The notes under the pieces were generated by a model. That model was given only the letters and a program-made list of their open reading frames with translations. It had not been told where the DNA came from and ran no database searches. The translations under genes were made by a program, and so were the position numbers. 64,000 nt of DNA from Sulfurospirillum arsenophilum NBRC 109478 (GTDB taxonomy: Bacteria > Campylobacterota > Campylobacteria > Campylobacterales > Sulfurospirillaceae): contig NZ_BBQF01000001.1 of assembly GCF_000813345.1 (NCBI RefSeq), positions 620,001 to 684,000 of the forward strand. Reading direction: 5' to 3'. Numbering within the stretch: position 1 is the stretch's first letter; each line of letters begins with the position of its first letter. This document shows, one piece after another, positions 54,141-64,000 of this stretch.

Positions 54141-55946
54141 ATGGCGAAAAAATACATCGATGTGATGGATACTACGTTTAGAGATGGATTTCAATCGGTT
54201 TTTGGTGGACGTGTACTTATGGATGACTTTTTGCCGGCAGTAGCTGCGGCAAGGGACGCTGGTATTAACCATTTTGAATTTGGAGGAGGGGCTCGTTTTC
54301 AAAGTCTTTACTTCTATCTCAATGAAGATGCTTTTGAAATGATGGATAGATTCCGCTCCATCGCAGGACCTGATGCCAACCTTCAAACGTTAGCACGTGG
54401 CGTTAACACTGTTATGCTCGATACTGGAAACCGCGAGCTTATTGATTTGCATGCGAAAATGTTTAGAAAACATGGTACATCAACTATTCGTAACTTTGAT
54501 GCGCTCAATGATATTGAAAACCTCAAATACAGCGGTGAGAGAATTGTACACCATGGTCTTAAACACGAGATTGTTGTTACAATGATGGATTTGCCTCCAG
54601 GATGCGTGGGTGCGCATGATGTTGCCTTTTATGAAAAAACACTCAGAGATATTTTAAATTCAGGTATCCCTTATCATAGCGTCTGTTTTAAAGATGCAAG
54701 TGGAACATCCAGTCCGCAAAAAGTGTATGAAACCATTAAAATGGCTAAAAGACTTCTTCCTGAGGGCATGCATGTAAGACTTCATACGCATGAAACAGCT
54801 GGTGTTAGTGTTGCTTGTTACTTGGCAGCGCTTGAAGCAGGTGTGGATGGTATCGATCTTGCTGCCTCTCCTGTGAGTGGTGGTACGTCTCAGCCAGACA
54901 TTCTAACGATGCTTCATGCTGTTAAAGGTAAAGATTACGATCTTGGTGGTCTTGAACTTGAAAAAATCCTCACCTATGAAGATGTTTTACAAGATTGTTT
55001 AAAAGACTACTTTATGCCACCAGAAGCAGTACAAGTTTCTCCACTGATTCCTTTCTCCCCAATGCCAGGCGGCGCATTAACTGCCAACACTCAAATGCTT
55101 CGCGATAACAACATTTTGCATAAATTCCCTGAAATCATTAAAGCAATGCGTGAAGTGGTTGAAAAAGGTGGATATGGTACGAGTGTTACGCCTGTATCAC
55201 AATTTTATTTCCAACAAGCATTTAACAACGTTATGTTTGGACCATGGACAAAAATTGCAGAAGGCTATGGCAAAATGGTTTTAGGTTACTTTGGAAGAAC
55301 ACCCGTAGCGCCAAATGCTAAAATTGTTGCCCTTGCAAGTAAGCAACTTAAACTTGAACCAACCAAGAAAAATGCACTCGATCTTGCTGATGCTGACGAT
55401 AGTAAATCTCTTTTACATGTAAAAGAACTTTTGGAAAAAGAGGGTCTTAAAACAACAGAAGAAAACCTCTTTATCGCCGCTTCGTGTAAAGAAAAAGGAA
55501 TTGCATTCTTAAAAGGTGAAGCAAAAGCCAACGTACGTAAAATTGGTAAAGCCGATAAAGAAAAAGTATTGTGCAATGCTTCTGAAGATTACACCGTGAT
55601 TGTCAATGGTCAAAAGTATAATGTTAAATCTTCTGATAAACAAGATGCGTTTGTTATTAACGGACAAGAGTATTTTATTGAAATTGAAGAGGGCTGTAGC
55701 GAAGATAATAGCAATGCGGCACTTATCCCAGCAAATGGATCAGAAGTGCGAGCAGGTGTTCCTGGCACTATTTTTAAAGTTCTTGTCAATGTCGGTGATA
55801 AAGTGACTAAAGGACAACCTGTTATTATTATTGAAGCAATGAAAATGGAAATCGAAGTGGCGGCATCCGTAGATGGTGTGGTCAGCAGTGTGAGAGTTAA
55901 TGTCGGCGATACGATCGTTAATAATCAACTACTTGTCACTTTATAA
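54141..55946 (+). CDS. oadA: Biotin-dependent carboxyltransferase: OadA / PycB
   Basis: This 601-residue protein has a carboxyltransferase barrel ('DVMDTTFRDGFQSVFGGRV' with the metal site, 'CFKDASGTSSPQKVYE', 'RLHTHETAGVSVA'), a conserved helical region and a C-terminal biotinyl domain with the modified Lys in 'EAMKMEIEV'. It is either the alpha subunit of oxaloacetate decarboxylase or the B subunit of a two-part pyruvate carboxylase. The order with pckA and argH is that of Campylobacter pycB, which favours anaplerosis; the OadG gene favours the other. One palindrome (55422) is read 'LLHVKE'. Confidence 0.9.
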   Translation: MAKKYIDVMDTTFRDGFQSVFGGRVLMDDFLPAVAAARDAGINHFEFGGGARFQSLYFYLNEDAFEMMDRFRSIAGPDANLQTLARGVNTVMLDTGNRELIDLHAKMFRKHGTSTIRNFDALNDIENLKYSGERIVHHGLKHEIVVTMMDLPPGCVGAHDVAFYEKTLRDILNSGIPYHSVCFKDASGTSSPQKVYETIKMAKRLLPEGMHVRLHTHETAGVSVACYLAALEAGVDGIDLAASPVSGGTSQPDILTMLHAVKGKDYDLGGLELEKILTYEDVLQDCLKDYFMPPEAVQVSPLIPFSPMPGGALTANTQMLRDNNILHKFPEIIKAMREVVEKGGYGTSVTPVSQFYFQQAFNNVMFGPWTKIAEGYGKMVLGYFGRTPVAPNAKIVALASKQLKLEPTKKNALDLADADDSKSLLHVKELLEKEGLKTTEENLFIAASCKEKGIAFLKGEAKANVRKIGKADKEKVLCNASEDYTVIVNGQKYNVKSSDKQDAFVINGQEYFIEIEEGCSEDNSNAALIPANGSEVRAGVPGTIFKVLVNVGDKVTKGQPVIIIEAMKMEIEVAASVDGVVSSVRVNVGDTIVNNQLLVTL

Positions 55947-56162
55947 TTGCTGAGGGATTCTTGGAAAGATAATCACTAAAAGATGAATGCTTCAACTTTG
56001 GGCATTGAAGTATTAAGAGTGATCTAAATTCAAAGAAAATGATGAGGTGGTCTCAAAGAGTATGCTTTGAGACCAAAGAGCACGCAAGGTATTGGCTCTG
56101 GGAGGTCAACAGGTATTCTGTTGTCTATTTTAAATAAAAATGTTTTTGAGGATATAAACACT
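55947..56162 (+). promoter_or_regulatory. Hairpin-rich leader of pckA
   Basis: The 216-base gap has three stems: AATGCTTCAA/TTGAAGTATT (55986-55995 with 56005-56014), GGTCTCAAAG/CTTTGAGACC (56049-56058 with 56065-56074) and CAACAG/CTGTTG (56107-56112 with 56118-56123). None has a good T run, so these look more like a structured leader than simple terminators. No known riboswitch was recognised. Confidence 0.6.
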
Positions 56163-57740
56163 ATGTCGAAGATTAATGAAATAGAGAAGTTAGGGTTAAC
56201 CAATATTGAAAAAATTCACTACAATCTGAGTTATGATGAGCTATTAAAACACGAAATTGCTAATAACGAAGGTCGTGTTACAAGCAATGGAACATTTAGC
56301 GTTGATACAGGAATTTTTACTGGACGTAGCCCAAAAGATAAATATTTTGTAGATCAAGAGCCTTCCAACAAGTATATTTCATGGGGAAAAATGAACCAAA
56401 AGGTGAGTAAAGAAGTCTTTAATGAGTTGTTTGCAAAAGTGAAGAAACAGCTCTCTGGTAAAGATATTTACGTTCAAGATGCATACAGTGGCGGTACTTT
56501 AGCAAGTCGAAAAAGTATTCGTGTGGTTACTGAAATTGCATGGCAAGCACATTTTGTAAAAAATATGTTTATCAGACCTTCCGAAGAAGAACTTGTCAAT
56601 TTTAAACCAGACTTCGTACTCTACAATGCATGTAAAATGGCGAATGATGATTATAAAAAACAGGGTCTTCACTCTGATGTTTTTGTGGTTTTTAACGTCG
56701 AAGAGAATATCGCGATTATTGGTGGTACATGGTACGGTGGAGAGATTAAAAAGGGTATCTTCTCTATGATGAACTACTGGTTACCATTAGAAGGCAAACT
56801 CTCTATGCATTGTTCTGCCAATGTGGGTGAAAAAGGTGACACCGCTCTTTTTTTTGGTCTTTCAGGTACCGGTAAAACAACCCTTTCAACAGACCCTAAG
56901 CGCAAGTTGATTGGTGATGACGAACATGGTTGGGATGACGATGGCATCTTTAACTTTGAAGGTGGCTGTTACGCAAAATGTATCAATCTTGATCCAAGCA
57001 GTGAACCTGAAATTTATGGTGCCATTCGCCAAGATGCACTTCTTGAAAACGTTGTGATTAACGACAACCATGTTGTTGATTATGCTGATGCCTCCAAAAC
57101 TGAAAATACTCGCGTTTCATACCCAATCTATCACATCGATAATCATGAATCAAGCTTACAAGCAGGACATCCTAAAAAGATTATCTTTTTAAGTGCTGAT
57201 GCATTTGGTGTTTTACCTCCTGTTTCCAAACTCACGAAAGAGCAAGCGATGTACTATTTTCTTAGTGGATATACGGCTAAAGTTGCAGGAACAGAGCGTG
57301 GCATTACAGAGCCTGTTGCAACGTTTAGTGCATGTTTTGGTGAGGCTTTCTTACCACTGCATCCAACGGCGTATGCAAAACTTTTAGGTGAAAAAATCGC
57401 CAAACATAATGTCGATGTTTATTTGGTAAACACTGGCTGGACAGGCGGAAGCTATGGTGTCGGTAAACGTATGAGTATCAAAGCAACGCGTGCATGCATC
57501 AATGCAATCCTAGATGGCAGTATCAACGAGTGTGAGTTCGAAAGTATTCCTGTTTTTAACATTCAAGTACCAAAAGCGCTTGCAGGTGTTCCAACTGAGA
57601 TTCTTAATCCTAAAAATACATGGGAAAATAAAAGCCTTTATGATGCAACCAGAGATGAGCTTGCTGAGATGTTTATTGAGAACTTCAAAAAGTATATTAC
57701 TTCGGATTCTGATTTTTCAATTGCTGGTCCAAAACTCTAA
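56163..57740 (+). CDS. pckA: Phosphoenolpyruvate carboxykinase (ATP)
   Basis: This 525-residue enzyme converts oxaloacetate and ATP to PEP. The substrate loop '[12 protein letters not shown]', P-loop '[12 protein letters not shown]' and kinase-2 '[23 protein letters not shown]' are complete, as is '[15 protein letters not shown]'. Start at ATG 56163; an upward extension of the frame into the leader has no ribosome site. With OadA/PycB it forms a pyruvate-oxaloacetate-PEP route for gluconeogenesis, useful when growing on organic acids. Confidence 0.96.
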   Translation: MSKINEIEKLGLTNIEKIHYNLSYDELLKHEIANNEGRVTSNGTFSVDTGIFTGRSPKDKYFVDQEPSNKYISWGKMNQKVSKEVFNELFAKVKKQLSGKDIYVQDAYSGGTLASRKSIRVVTEIAWQAHFVKNMFIRPSEEELVNFKPDFVLYNACKMANDDYKKQGLHSDVFVVFNVEENIAIIGGTWYGGEIKKGIFSMMNYWLPLEGKLSMHCSANVGEKGDTALFFGLSGTGKTTLSTDPKRKLIGDDEHGWDDDGIFNFEGGCYAKCINLDPSSEPEIYGAIRQDALLENVVINDNHVVDYADASKTENTRVSYPIYHIDNHESSLQAGHPKKIIFLSADAFGVLPPVSKLTKEQAMYYFLSGYTAKVAGTERGITEPVATFSACFGEAFLPLHPTAYAKLLGEKIAKHNVDVYLVNTGWTGGSYGVGKRMSIKATRACINAILDGSINECEFESIPVFNIQVPKALAGVPTEILNPKNTWENKSLYDATRDELAEMFIENFKKYITSDSDFSIAGPKL

Positions 57741-57746
57741 TTTAAC

Positions 57747-57790
57747 TTTACATGTAAAGGAGTTTACAAACTCCTTTACCTTTTTTACAA
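57747..57790 (+). terminator. pckA terminator overlapping a TTTACATGTAAA copy
   Basis: GTAAAGGAGTT/AACTCCTTTAC (57754-57764 with 57769-57779), followed by TTTTTT. The left arm shares GTAAA with the palindrome at 57747-57758, so the two structures compete. Confidence 0.82.
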
Positions 57791-57806
57791 TCAAGGAGAT
57801 TTTTTA

Positions 57807-59192
57807 ATGTCAAAGCTATGGTCTGGCAGATTTGCCGCAAGCGGAGCAGCTCTACTCGACGAATTTAACGCTTCATTACCTTTCGATCAAAAACTATACG
57901 AAGAGGATATTAAAGGCTCCATTGCCCATGCAACAATGCTTGCAAAGCAGGGTATTCTTACTCAAGAAGAAGCCGATCAAATCGCAACAGGATTGTTGCA
58001 AATCAAACAAGAAATCGAAGCAGGAACATTTGTTTTTGATATTGCCCATGAAGATATTCATATGTCTGTGGAGACAAGACTCATTGATCTTATTGGAGAA
58101 GCGGGAAAACGCCTTCATACAGCGCGTAGTCGTAACGACCAAGTCGCGGTTGATTTTAGACTTTATGTGCAAAAACAGAATATAGTGATTGTTCGCGTGT
58201 TGGAAGAGGTGATTGACGTTTTGATGAATATTGCCAAAGAGCATACCAACACGTTACTTCCCGGTATGACGCATCTGCAACATGCTCAACCGATAAATCT
58301 TGCTTTTCATCTTTTAGCCTATGTATCGATGTTTAAACGTGATATTGAACGAATAGAAAGCTCATACCAGCGAAACAATGTCTTACCACTTGGTTGTGCA
58401 GCATTGGCTGGAACACCTCATAATATTGACAGAGAGTATGTTGCAAAACTATTAGGTTTTGATAGTGTTAGTGTCAATTGTCTTGATACGGTGAGTGATC
58501 GTGATTTTGCGTTAGAAATTCTTTTTAATATTTCAACTATTATGATGCACGTTTCGCGTTTTGCAGAAGAGCTTATTTTATGGTCAAGCTATGAGTTTAA
58601 ATTTGTTACCTTAAGCGATGAGTATTCTACCGGCAGCTCCATTATGCCACAGAAGAAAAATCCTGATGTACCTGAGCTTTTACGCGGTAAAACAGGACGT
58701 GTGAATGGCAATCTTATTTCGCTTTTAACCGTGCTAAAAGGGCTTCCTTTGGCGTACAATAAAGATATGCAAGAGGATAAAGAGGGCGTGTTCGACAGTG
58801 TTGAAACCGTTTATATGTCACTCAATATTCTTAAAGAAGCGGTACGTACGATGACGATCAATGTAGGTCGCATGAAACAAGCGTGTGAAATGGGTCACTT
58901 AAGTGCAACCGATTTGGCAGACTACTTGGTTCAAAAGTGTAATATTCCTTTCCGCGAAGCCCATTTCATTACAGGACGTGCCGTAGCGCATGCGGAGAGT
59001 TTAGGAATAGATCTTAGTGTTATGAGTGTGCCTGAGCTTCAAAAAGTTGATGCACGCATTGGTGAAGACGTGAGTCAATACCTCTCTTTAGTCCATTCTA
59101 TGAACGCACGAACCTCCCAAGGTGGAACGGCGGTAACTTCTACATGTAAACAGATTGAAATTTTTGAAACATGGATGAAAGCACGTAAATAA
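57807..59192 (+). CDS. argH: Argininosuccinate lyase
   Basis: This 461-residue fumarase-superfamily enzyme cleaves argininosuccinate to arginine and fumarate. '[21 protein letters not shown]' at the N-terminus, '[17 protein letters not shown]', '[11 protein letters not shown]' and the signature '[20 protein letters not shown]' are present. Length is normal. AAGGAG precedes the start. The pckA-argH order is known in Campylobacter. Confidence 0.97.
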   Translation: MSKLWSGRFAASGAALLDEFNASLPFDQKLYEEDIKGSIAHATMLAKQGILTQEEADQIATGLLQIKQEIEAGTFVFDIAHEDIHMSVETRLIDLIGEAGKRLHTARSRNDQVAVDFRLYVQKQNIVIVRVLEEVIDVLMNIAKEHTNTLLPGMTHLQHAQPINLAFHLLAYVSMFKRDIERIESSYQRNNVLPLGCAALAGTPHNIDREYVAKLLGFDSVSVNCLDTVSDRDFALEILFNISTIMMHVSRFAEELILWSSYEFKFVTLSDEYSTGSSIMPQKKNPDVPELLRGKTGRVNGNLISLLTVLKGLPLAYNKDMQEDKEGVFDSVETVYMSLNILKEAVRTMTINVGRMKQACEMGHLSATDLADYLVQKCNIPFREAHFITGRAVAHAESLGIDLSVMSVPELQKVDARIGEDVSQYLSLVHSMNARTSQGGTAVTSTCKQIEIFETWMKARK

Positions 59193-59199
59193 AGGCAAG

Positions 59200-59223
59200 T
59201 CGAAGAGGTTTTTACCTCTTCGA
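59200..59223. terminator. Bidirectional terminator between argH and the HIT gene
   Basis: TCGAAGAGGT/ACCTCTTCGA with a TTTT loop, between the two convergent genes. Confidence 0.85.
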
Positions 59224-59230
59224 GTGTGTT

Positions 59231-59587
59231 TTAAAGAAATTTATGTGAGTCGCTGTCGCTGAGGTGACTCCACGAAAGTTTTGCCCCACCCAAAAGATGA
59301 AAATGTAGATGCATTACTTCTTGCCCACCATCACTTCCGTTATTCGTAATCAAGCGATATCCACTCTCATCCAAACCTAAAAGTTTTGCAATTTTGTGCG
59401 TGAATTCTGTGAGTCCCACCATGATTTTTGGATCAACTTCTTGAAAGCATTTATACTCTTTTTTTGGGATAATGAGGATATGCACAGGCGCTTTTGGGTT
59501 AATATCGTGAAACGCTAAAAACTCCTCATTTTCAAGTACTTTGTTGCAAGGAATTTCGCCACTTACAATTTTACTAAAGATAGTCAT
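59231..59587 (-). CDS. HIT family protein (HinT-like)
   Basis: This 118-residue nucleotide hydrolase has the histidine triad 'HLHFHLLGG' near the C-terminus and 'FSKIVSGEIPCNKVLENEEFLAFHDINPKAPVHILIIPKK' at the N-terminus, the HinT subgroup that hydrolyses nucleoside phosphoramidates. I start at ATG 59587 with GGAGAAGG before it; the upstream extension has no family match. Confidence 0.92.
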   Translation of the reverse strand: MTIFSKIVSGEIPCNKVLENEEFLAFHDINPKAPVHILIIPKKEYKCFQEVDPKIMVGLTEFTHKIAKLLGLDESGYRLITNNGSDGGQEVMHLHFHLLGGAKLSWSHLSDSDSHKFL

Positions 59588-59682
59588 CGCCTTCTCCTCT
59601 ATTTTTTGGTTTTGTAATACATTGAGAATCTCTAAGCTTGCCAACGGTGTTGGTAGAATTTAGAATAAACGTTAGATTTTAA

Positions 59683-59695
59683 CCTTTTATAATTA
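59683..59695 (+). promoter_or_regulatory. Probable pheS promoter
   Basis: A TATAAT box at about 59687-59692 stands in the 164-base gap before pheS. Other features of the gap: an AT-rich track and no frame. Confidence 0.45.
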
Positions 59696-59766
59696 AAGTT
59701 TGACTAAAATGGGCTTCCTAATAGACTTAAGAGCATCATGCGTGCTCACGAATGAAAGGTATACCT

Positions 59767-60759
59767 TTGAAAGATATGGAAAATGCGATAGCTGCGTGCA
59801 CATCGCTTGTTGAATTAGAAAAGATGCGCGTCTCTCTTTTTGGTAAAAAAGGGTATTTTGCGGCACAGTTTGAAGAGCTTAAAAAGCTTGATGGTGATGC
59901 AAAAAAAGAGTTCGCTCAAAATCTTAATGTCAACAAAGAAAATTTTTTAGAACGACTTAATGAAAAAAAGAGTGCTTTAGAAGCAGTGATGATTGAAGAG
60001 CAGATGCGTAAAAGCAGTGTCGATGTGACACTTTTTAATCAAGAAAGTGCTGCAGGTGCGCTTCATCCTGTCATGGACACGATGGATAAAATCATCGAAT
60101 ATTTTGTGAGCATGAACTTTTCGATTGAAGAAGGTCCTCTGGTTGAAGACGACTTTCATAACTTTGAAGCATTGAATCTTCCTAAATATCACCCTGCACG
60201 TGATATGCAAGACACATTTTATTTTAAAGATTCGATGCTCCTTCGTACCCACACTTCACCTGTTCAAATCAGGACGATGCTGAAACAAAAAGCGCCGATT
60301 CGTATGATCTGCCCAGGTGCTGTCTTTAGACGTGATTTTGATATAACACATACACCGATGTTTCACCAAGTCGAAGGTTTGGTGGTTGATAAAGCTGGAA
60401 AAGTCTCTTTTGCTAATCTAAAATTTATTCTCGAAGACTTTTTAAAGTACATGTTTGGCGATGTCAAAGTACGTTTTCGTCCTAGCTTTTTCCCATTCAC
60501 GGAACCGAGTGCGGAAGCAGATATTAGCTGTATTTTCTGTAAAGGCGAGGGGTGTCGCGTTTGTTCACACACAGGTTGGCTTGAAGTGCTTGGCTGTGGT
60601 GTGGTTGACCCTAATGTCTTTAAAGCCGTAGGGTATAAAGATGTGAGTGGCTATGCCTTTGGACTTGGCGTTGAGCGATTTGCAATGCTCTTACACCAAA
60701 TTCCTGATTTACGATCGTTATTTGAGGGTGATTTGAGATTATTGGAGCAATTTAGATGA
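59767..60759 (+). CDS. pheS: Phenylalanyl-tRNA synthetase alpha subunit
   Basis: This 330-residue class II catalytic subunit has an N-terminal coiled coil, motif 1 around '[30 protein letters not shown]', motif 2 '[22 protein letters not shown]' and motif 3 '[12 protein letters not shown]'. AAAGG six bases before TTG 59767 supports that start and gives the usual length; ATG 59752 is the alternative. It overlaps pheT by four bases. Confidence 0.95.
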   Translation: MKDMENAIAACTSLVELEKMRVSLFGKKGYFAAQFEELKKLDGDAKKEFAQNLNVNKENFLERLNEKKSALEAVMIEEQMRKSSVDVTLFNQESAAGALHPVMDTMDKIIEYFVSMNFSIEEGPLVEDDFHNFEALNLPKYHPARDMQDTFYFKDSMLLRTHTSPVQIRTMLKQKAPIRMICPGAVFRRDFDITHTPMFHQVEGLVVDKAGKVSFANLKFILEDFLKYMFGDVKVRFRPSFFPFTEPSAEADISCIFCKGEGCRVCSHTGWLEVLGCGVVDPNVFKAVGYKDVSGYAFGLGVERFAMLLHQIPDLRSLFEGDLRLLEQFR

Positions 60760-63095
60760 TAGTAACAAAACAGTGGTTAAACGAATGGATTGATCTTGGT
60801 GCAATCGATACTGATAAAATTTCAATAGCACTGAATGCCATTGGCCTTGAAGTTGATGGGCTCACACAAATCCGAATTCCTCAAAATGTGGTTGTAGGGA
60901 AGGTCGTTTCATGCGAGAAGCATCCAAATGCTGATAAACTCAATGTGTGTCAAGTAGATGTGGGCGAAAGCGTTCAACAGATCGTTTGTGGTGCAAAAAA
61001 TGTAGCGGCTGGTCAAATGGTTGCCGTTGCATTGATTGACTCAGTTCTTCCTGGTGGACTAAAAATTAAAAAAGCAAAGCTTCGTGATGTTGAGTCATGT
61101 GGTATGATCTGTTCTTCCACAGAGCTTGGACTTCCTAAAATCAATGATGGCATTATGATCTTAGATGATAGCATCGGCGTACTTACACTTGGTAAACCTT
61201 TGTGTGAATATCCTCTGATCAATGATGATATTATCGAGATTGGGCTGACTCCAAATCGTGGTGACTGCCAAAGTGTTTATGGCGTAGCCAGAGATTTGAG
61301 TGTCTATTTTGATCTTGAAGTGAAAACACTTAACCAAAAAGAAGAAGAAGAGAATCAACCAGGTGTTGGCCGTGTTCTTCATCTGCATGGTAGTGAAGCA
61401 TTAGATGGCTCTTACATGTACAAAGTTTTTGACAACAAAGAGATTGAAGTTCCACTTATTATTCAACTGCGTTTAGGGTTTGCAGAAGTAGAAAATAGCT
61501 GTTTATTGGGTAAATTAATTGATTATTCAACGTATGTTACAGGTGTCTTGCTTCGTGCGTATAACCAAACGTGTTTTGGCGCGAAAGATGACAAAGCAAA
61601 AATTGCTATTGCCAAAGATGAAAATGGGTTAGATACTATTTTTGGTTTGGGTGGTCAAAAAGTAGCGATTACGGGTATTGCTCAGATGAGCGAGTGCAAA
61701 GCCACAGCTTTAGATGAGCGAATTATTGTTGAAGCAAACTACACGCATCCTGAAATCATTGCATCGCGCAGTGCCAATAAAAAACTAGGTGGCGATAAAC
61801 ATCTTTACCGCTCTTCAAGAGGGAGTGAACCGCATCTTGCATTTGGTTTGAACTATTTCTTTAAAATGCTTCTTAAACGCTCTAAAATTATGGCCTACGC
61901 GGATTCCCAACAAATTACGCAAAGTTTTGAAGCCAAAGTGATCAATATTCACCAAAGTGAATTAACCCAAATGATTGGTGAAGAGATCCCTAAAAATAAA
62001 ATTATTAAGATTTTAAAACATTTAGGATTTGGTGTTAACTTTGCTTTTGAGCAAGATGTTATCAATGTTAAAATTCCACAATTTAGATCGGATGTTGTGA
62101 ATACACAAGATATTTGTGAAGAGATTGTGCGTATTGTAGGGATTGATAATATTACGTCTAAGCCTTTTGTCTTTGCAGAACAACTGAAGATCAATCAGCC
62201 TTATTTAAATTTTAAAAAGCGACAAATGTATCGTCACCGTGCCGTTTCAGCAGGTTTTTTTGAGACATTGCACTTTGTGTTTGATGATCAAGCAAATGCG
62301 AAGAAATTCCACTTACCACTTTTAAATGAAGCGCTTGAAGTAGCAAATCCTATTACCAGTGAGCTTAACACGCTTCGCAGTTCTTTGTTGCCAAATATCT
62401 TAAGCGCGGTTTCCAGCAATCTTAAATTTGGTAAAAAGCGTGTGGCACTTTTTGAAGTTGGCAGTGTTTTTGATACCGAGAGAGCTGAATCTAAAAAAAT
62501 AGCGTTTGTTTTTAGCGGAGAGAATGGCATTGCAGAGATTGCGAACCACGGTAAGCCAAGCGAAATTGACTTTTTTGCCTTTGCCAGTAAAATCCAGAGT
62601 ATTTTAGGAAACTTTACGCTTCTTCCTTTAAGCAATGTCAATGGTCTTTGCAGCCCTTATGAAGCCGCTCGTGTGATGATTGACGGTGTGGAAGCAGGCT
62701 ATATGGCACGTGTCAATGTGCAAGTCGAAAAAGAGCTTGATTTGGCGCGTACGTATATTTGTGAGCTTGATTTTGATGCACTTTCGTACCAACGCAAAAT
62801 TGCAAAAGAGTACTCTAAACTCCCATCTTCTTCACGCGATCTAAGTTTACTTGTAGATGCAAAAATGCAATACTCTGAATTAGAGCGTTTTATTGCTTCT
62901 ATTGCTCCTGCTGCTTTGGTAAAATTTGCAGTAATCGATCGTTATGTGCATGAGAGTCTTGGCGATAAAGTAAGCCTTACACTCAAACTCCAATTCCAAT
63001 CTATGGAAAAAACCTTTGAAGAAGAGGAGATCGCCTCTATGGTGGAAGCACTGCTTTCAAAAATTCAAGAGAAATTTGGAATCACCATCCGATGA
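60756..63095 (+). CDS. pheT: Phenylalanyl-tRNA synthetase beta subunit
   Basis: This 779-residue subunit has an N-terminal tRNA-binding OB domain (about 40-150, '[26 protein letters not shown]'), B3/B4 editing region, B5 DNA-binding-like domain ('[12 protein letters not shown]'), a catalytic-like core and a C-terminal FDX-ACB anticodon domain ('[16 protein letters not shown]'). It pairs with PheS in an alpha2beta2 enzyme. It overlaps aroA with ATGA. Confidence 0.96.
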   Translation: MIVTKQWLNEWIDLGAIDTDKISIALNAIGLEVDGLTQIRIPQNVVVGKVVSCEKHPNADKLNVCQVDVGESVQQIVCGAKNVAAGQMVAVALIDSVLPGGLKIKKAKLRDVESCGMICSSTELGLPKINDGIMILDDSIGVLTLGKPLCEYPLINDDIIEIGLTPNRGDCQSVYGVARDLSVYFDLEVKTLNQKEEEENQPGVGRVLHLHGSEALDGSYMYKVFDNKEIEVPLIIQLRLGFAEVENSCLLGKLIDYSTYVTGVLLRAYNQTCFGAKDDKAKIAIAKDENGLDTIFGLGGQKVAITGIAQMSECKATALDERIIVEANYTHPEIIASRSANKKLGGDKHLYRSSRGSEPHLAFGLNYFFKMLLKRSKIMAYADSQQITQSFEAKVINIHQSELTQMIGEEIPKNKIIKILKHLGFGVNFAFEQDVINVKIPQFRSDVVNTQDICEEIVRIVGIDNITSKPFVFAEQLKINQPYLNFKKRQMYRHRAVSAGFFETLHFVFDDQANAKKFHLPLLNEALEVANPITSELNTLRSSLLPNILSAVSSNLKFGKKRVALFEVGSVFDTERAESKKIAFVFSGENGIAEIANHGKPSEIDFFAFASKIQSILGNFTLLPLSNVNGLCSPYEAARVMIDGVEAGYMARVNVQVEKELDLARTYICELDFDALSYQRKIAKEYSKLPSSSRDLSLLVDAKMQYSELERFIASIAPAALVKFAVIDRYVHESLGDKVSLTLKLQFQSMEKTFEEEEIASMVEALLSKIQEKFGITIR

Positions 63096-64000
63096 AAACC
63101 TTACATGTAAACCCCAAAGCCTCTTTTGAGTTTACAACCGATCAGATCGCCAGCGATAAGTCAATTTCCCATCGCTGTGCGATTTTTTCACTTCTGAGCG
63201 ATCAACCCTCCATCGTTAAAAATTATCTCCCAGCTGAAGATACACTCTGTACTTTGAGCATTGTTCAGTCTTTGGGTGCGCATGTTTCCAAAGCAGAAGA
63301 TGGAACACTTACGATTACGCCACCTCTTAGCATTGTGGAGCCTCCACTGATTCTTGATTGTGGAAATTCTGGTACGGCGATACGCCTTTTAATGGGCTTC
63401 TTGTCTTCATGCAAAGGCTTTTTCGTCTTGTATGGCGATAAATACTTATGCTCACGTCCGATGCGTCGTGTTGCAGACCCACTGCGCAGTATTGGTGCCC
63501 AAATTGATGGCAGAAACAGTGGTAATTACGCACCTTTAGGCATTCGTGGAGAAACACTCAAAGCGTTTAATTACGAGAGTAAAATAGCCTCAGCACAAGT
63601 GAAAAGCGCACTGATTTTAGCGGCTCTTCAAGCAGATGGCATTTCCACTTTTAGTGAGCCAGAACTAAGCCGTGACCACAGTGAACGCATGCTTCGAGGT
63701 ATGGGAGCCAATGTGCTTTCAGAGGGTTTACATGTAACCATTCATCCTCAGACAAAACCGCTTAATCCCCTTCATATAACCGTGCCAAGTGATCCATCCA
63801 GTGGCTTTTTCTTTGCCGTTGCTGCTGCGATTAACGAAGGAAGTAAAGTCACACTGCACAATATGCTCTTAAACCCTACGCGTATTGAAGCCTATAAAGT
63901 GCTTGCACGTATGGGTGCTTCTGTAGAGTTTATTGAGAAAGAAAGCTTGTATGAGAGTGTTGGCGATATTGTGATTACGGGACAAGAGTTGCATGGCGTT
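63092..64000 (+). CDS. aroA: 5-enolpyruvylshikimate-3-phosphate synthase (3' end outside window)
   Basis: 303 codons are present up to the window edge. '[17 protein letters not shown]' near the start binds shikimate-3-phosphate, '[16 protein letters not shown]' is the LxxGNAGTA motif that contacts PEP (here NSGTAIR), and '[15 protein letters not shown]' is the second EPSPS signature. It joins PEP and shikimate-3-phosphate in the aromatic pathway, with aroE and trpE at the other end of the window. Two palindromes (63101, 63728) are read 'LHVN' and 'LHVT'. Confidence 0.95.
   Translation, partial: MKTLHVNPKASFEFTTDQIASDKSISHRCAIFSLLSDQPSIVKNYLPAEDTLCTLSIVQSLGAHVSKAEDGTLTITPPLSIVEPPLILDCGNSGTAIRLLMGFLSSCKGFFVLYGDKYLCSRPMRRVADPLRSIGAQIDGRNSGNYAPLGIRGETLKAFNYESKIASAQVKSALILAALQADGISTFSEPELSRDHSERMLRGMGANVLSEGLHVTIHPQTKPLNPLHITVPSDPSSGFFFAVAAAINEGSKVTLHNMLLNPTRIEAYKVLARMGASVEFIEKESLYESVGDIVITGQELHGV

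Larger units (their letters stand above)
525..63738. repeat. Dispersed palindrome family TTTACATGTAAA (26 TTACATGTAA cores)
   Basis: The exact 10-mer TTACATGTAA starts at 525, 1987, 3185, 3789, 3987, 7277, 9589, 15413, 16000, 18462, 20731, 20821, 21630, 22192, 23047, 26610, 26930, 27235, 41869, 50748, 50785, 53710, 55423, 57748, 63101 and 63728. Seventeen of these are the full 12-mer TTTACATGTAAA. About 0.06 copies of a 10-mer are expected in 64 kb at equal base use, and still well below one at this AT content. Twenty copies are inside genes and six between genes. Near-matches lie at 10749, 33247, 36084, 40721, 59139 and 61411. The function is unknown to me. Confidence 0.93.

Noticed and set aside
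525-63738. Dispersed palindrome as a transcription-factor regulon or CRISPR-like array
   Set aside because: Most copies are inside unrelated genes, far from promoters, with no regular spacing or spacers; array and simple regulon readings do not fit.

Overview
The window looks like a chromosome segment of a Campylobacterota (Epsilonproteobacteria) species, most like Sulfurospirillum. This is inferred from gene content and order: lysS-glyA next to fur and cvpA, pycB/oadA-pckA-argH, pheS-pheT-aroA, an AtpE with a cleavable-looking N-terminus, short-form HisG, type III pantothenate kinase and an NhaD antiporter. No 16S gene is present, so the genus is an inference.

Left part (1-33.8 kb), core chromosome. 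A PAS/GAF sensor runs off the left edge and is followed by a small zinc-ribbon gene. A close-packed minus-strand cluster of 13 genes (gatC, pilT, a GGDEF cyclase, cvpA, fur, lysS, glyA, a small conserved gene, a SPOR protein, trpE, aroE, an acyl-CoA synthetase) ends at a perfect palindromic terminator. A plus-strand set follows (YfgM-like, BamB-like lipoprotein, a small gene, coaX, hisG). It converges on a minus-strand set (DUF721-like, uvrC and a three-gene membrane/signalling cassette). Next on the plus strand come a tiny LptM-like lipoprotein, nadB, nhaD, guaA, hemD, a 6S-type RNA, purD, an RDD protein, lptD, pnp and atpE.

Middle (33.9-47.5 kb), integrated element of about 13.6 kb inserted in the 3' end of a tRNA-Leu(GAG) gene and bounded by a 25-bp direct repeat. 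Its left two thirds, on the minus strand, is a filamentous-phage (inovirus) genome: tyrosine integrase, HUH-type rolling-circle Rep, Zot-type assembly ATPase, DUF2523/pVI-like protein, pIII-like adsorption protein with a Pro-Thr linker, secretin, major coat protein and several very small membrane proteins. Its right third, on the plus strand and visibly more AT-rich, carries a small HTH regulator, a coiled-coil membrane protein, secreted small proteins, a secreted staphylococcal-type nuclease preceded by a truncated duplicate of itself, and a DUF3800 gene. These look like lysogeny and cargo functions.

Right part (47.6-64 kb), core again: a two-component system, an FAD/Fe-S D-lactate dehydrogenase-type enzyme, oadG-oadA, pckA with a hairpin-rich leader, argH, a HIT protein, and pheS-pheT-aroA running off the right edge.

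The most striking signal is not a gene. The palindrome TTACATGTAA (usually TTTACATGTAAA) occurs 26 times by my count, where less than one copy is expected by chance. It lies mostly inside core genes, where it is read only as Leu-His-Val-(Lys) or (Phe/Leu)-Thr-Cys-Lys, but also in intergenic spacers and against terminators. Only one copy lies in the prophage. I know of no described role for it; it resembles in style the HIP1 repeats of cyanobacteria or an uptake/methylation signal.
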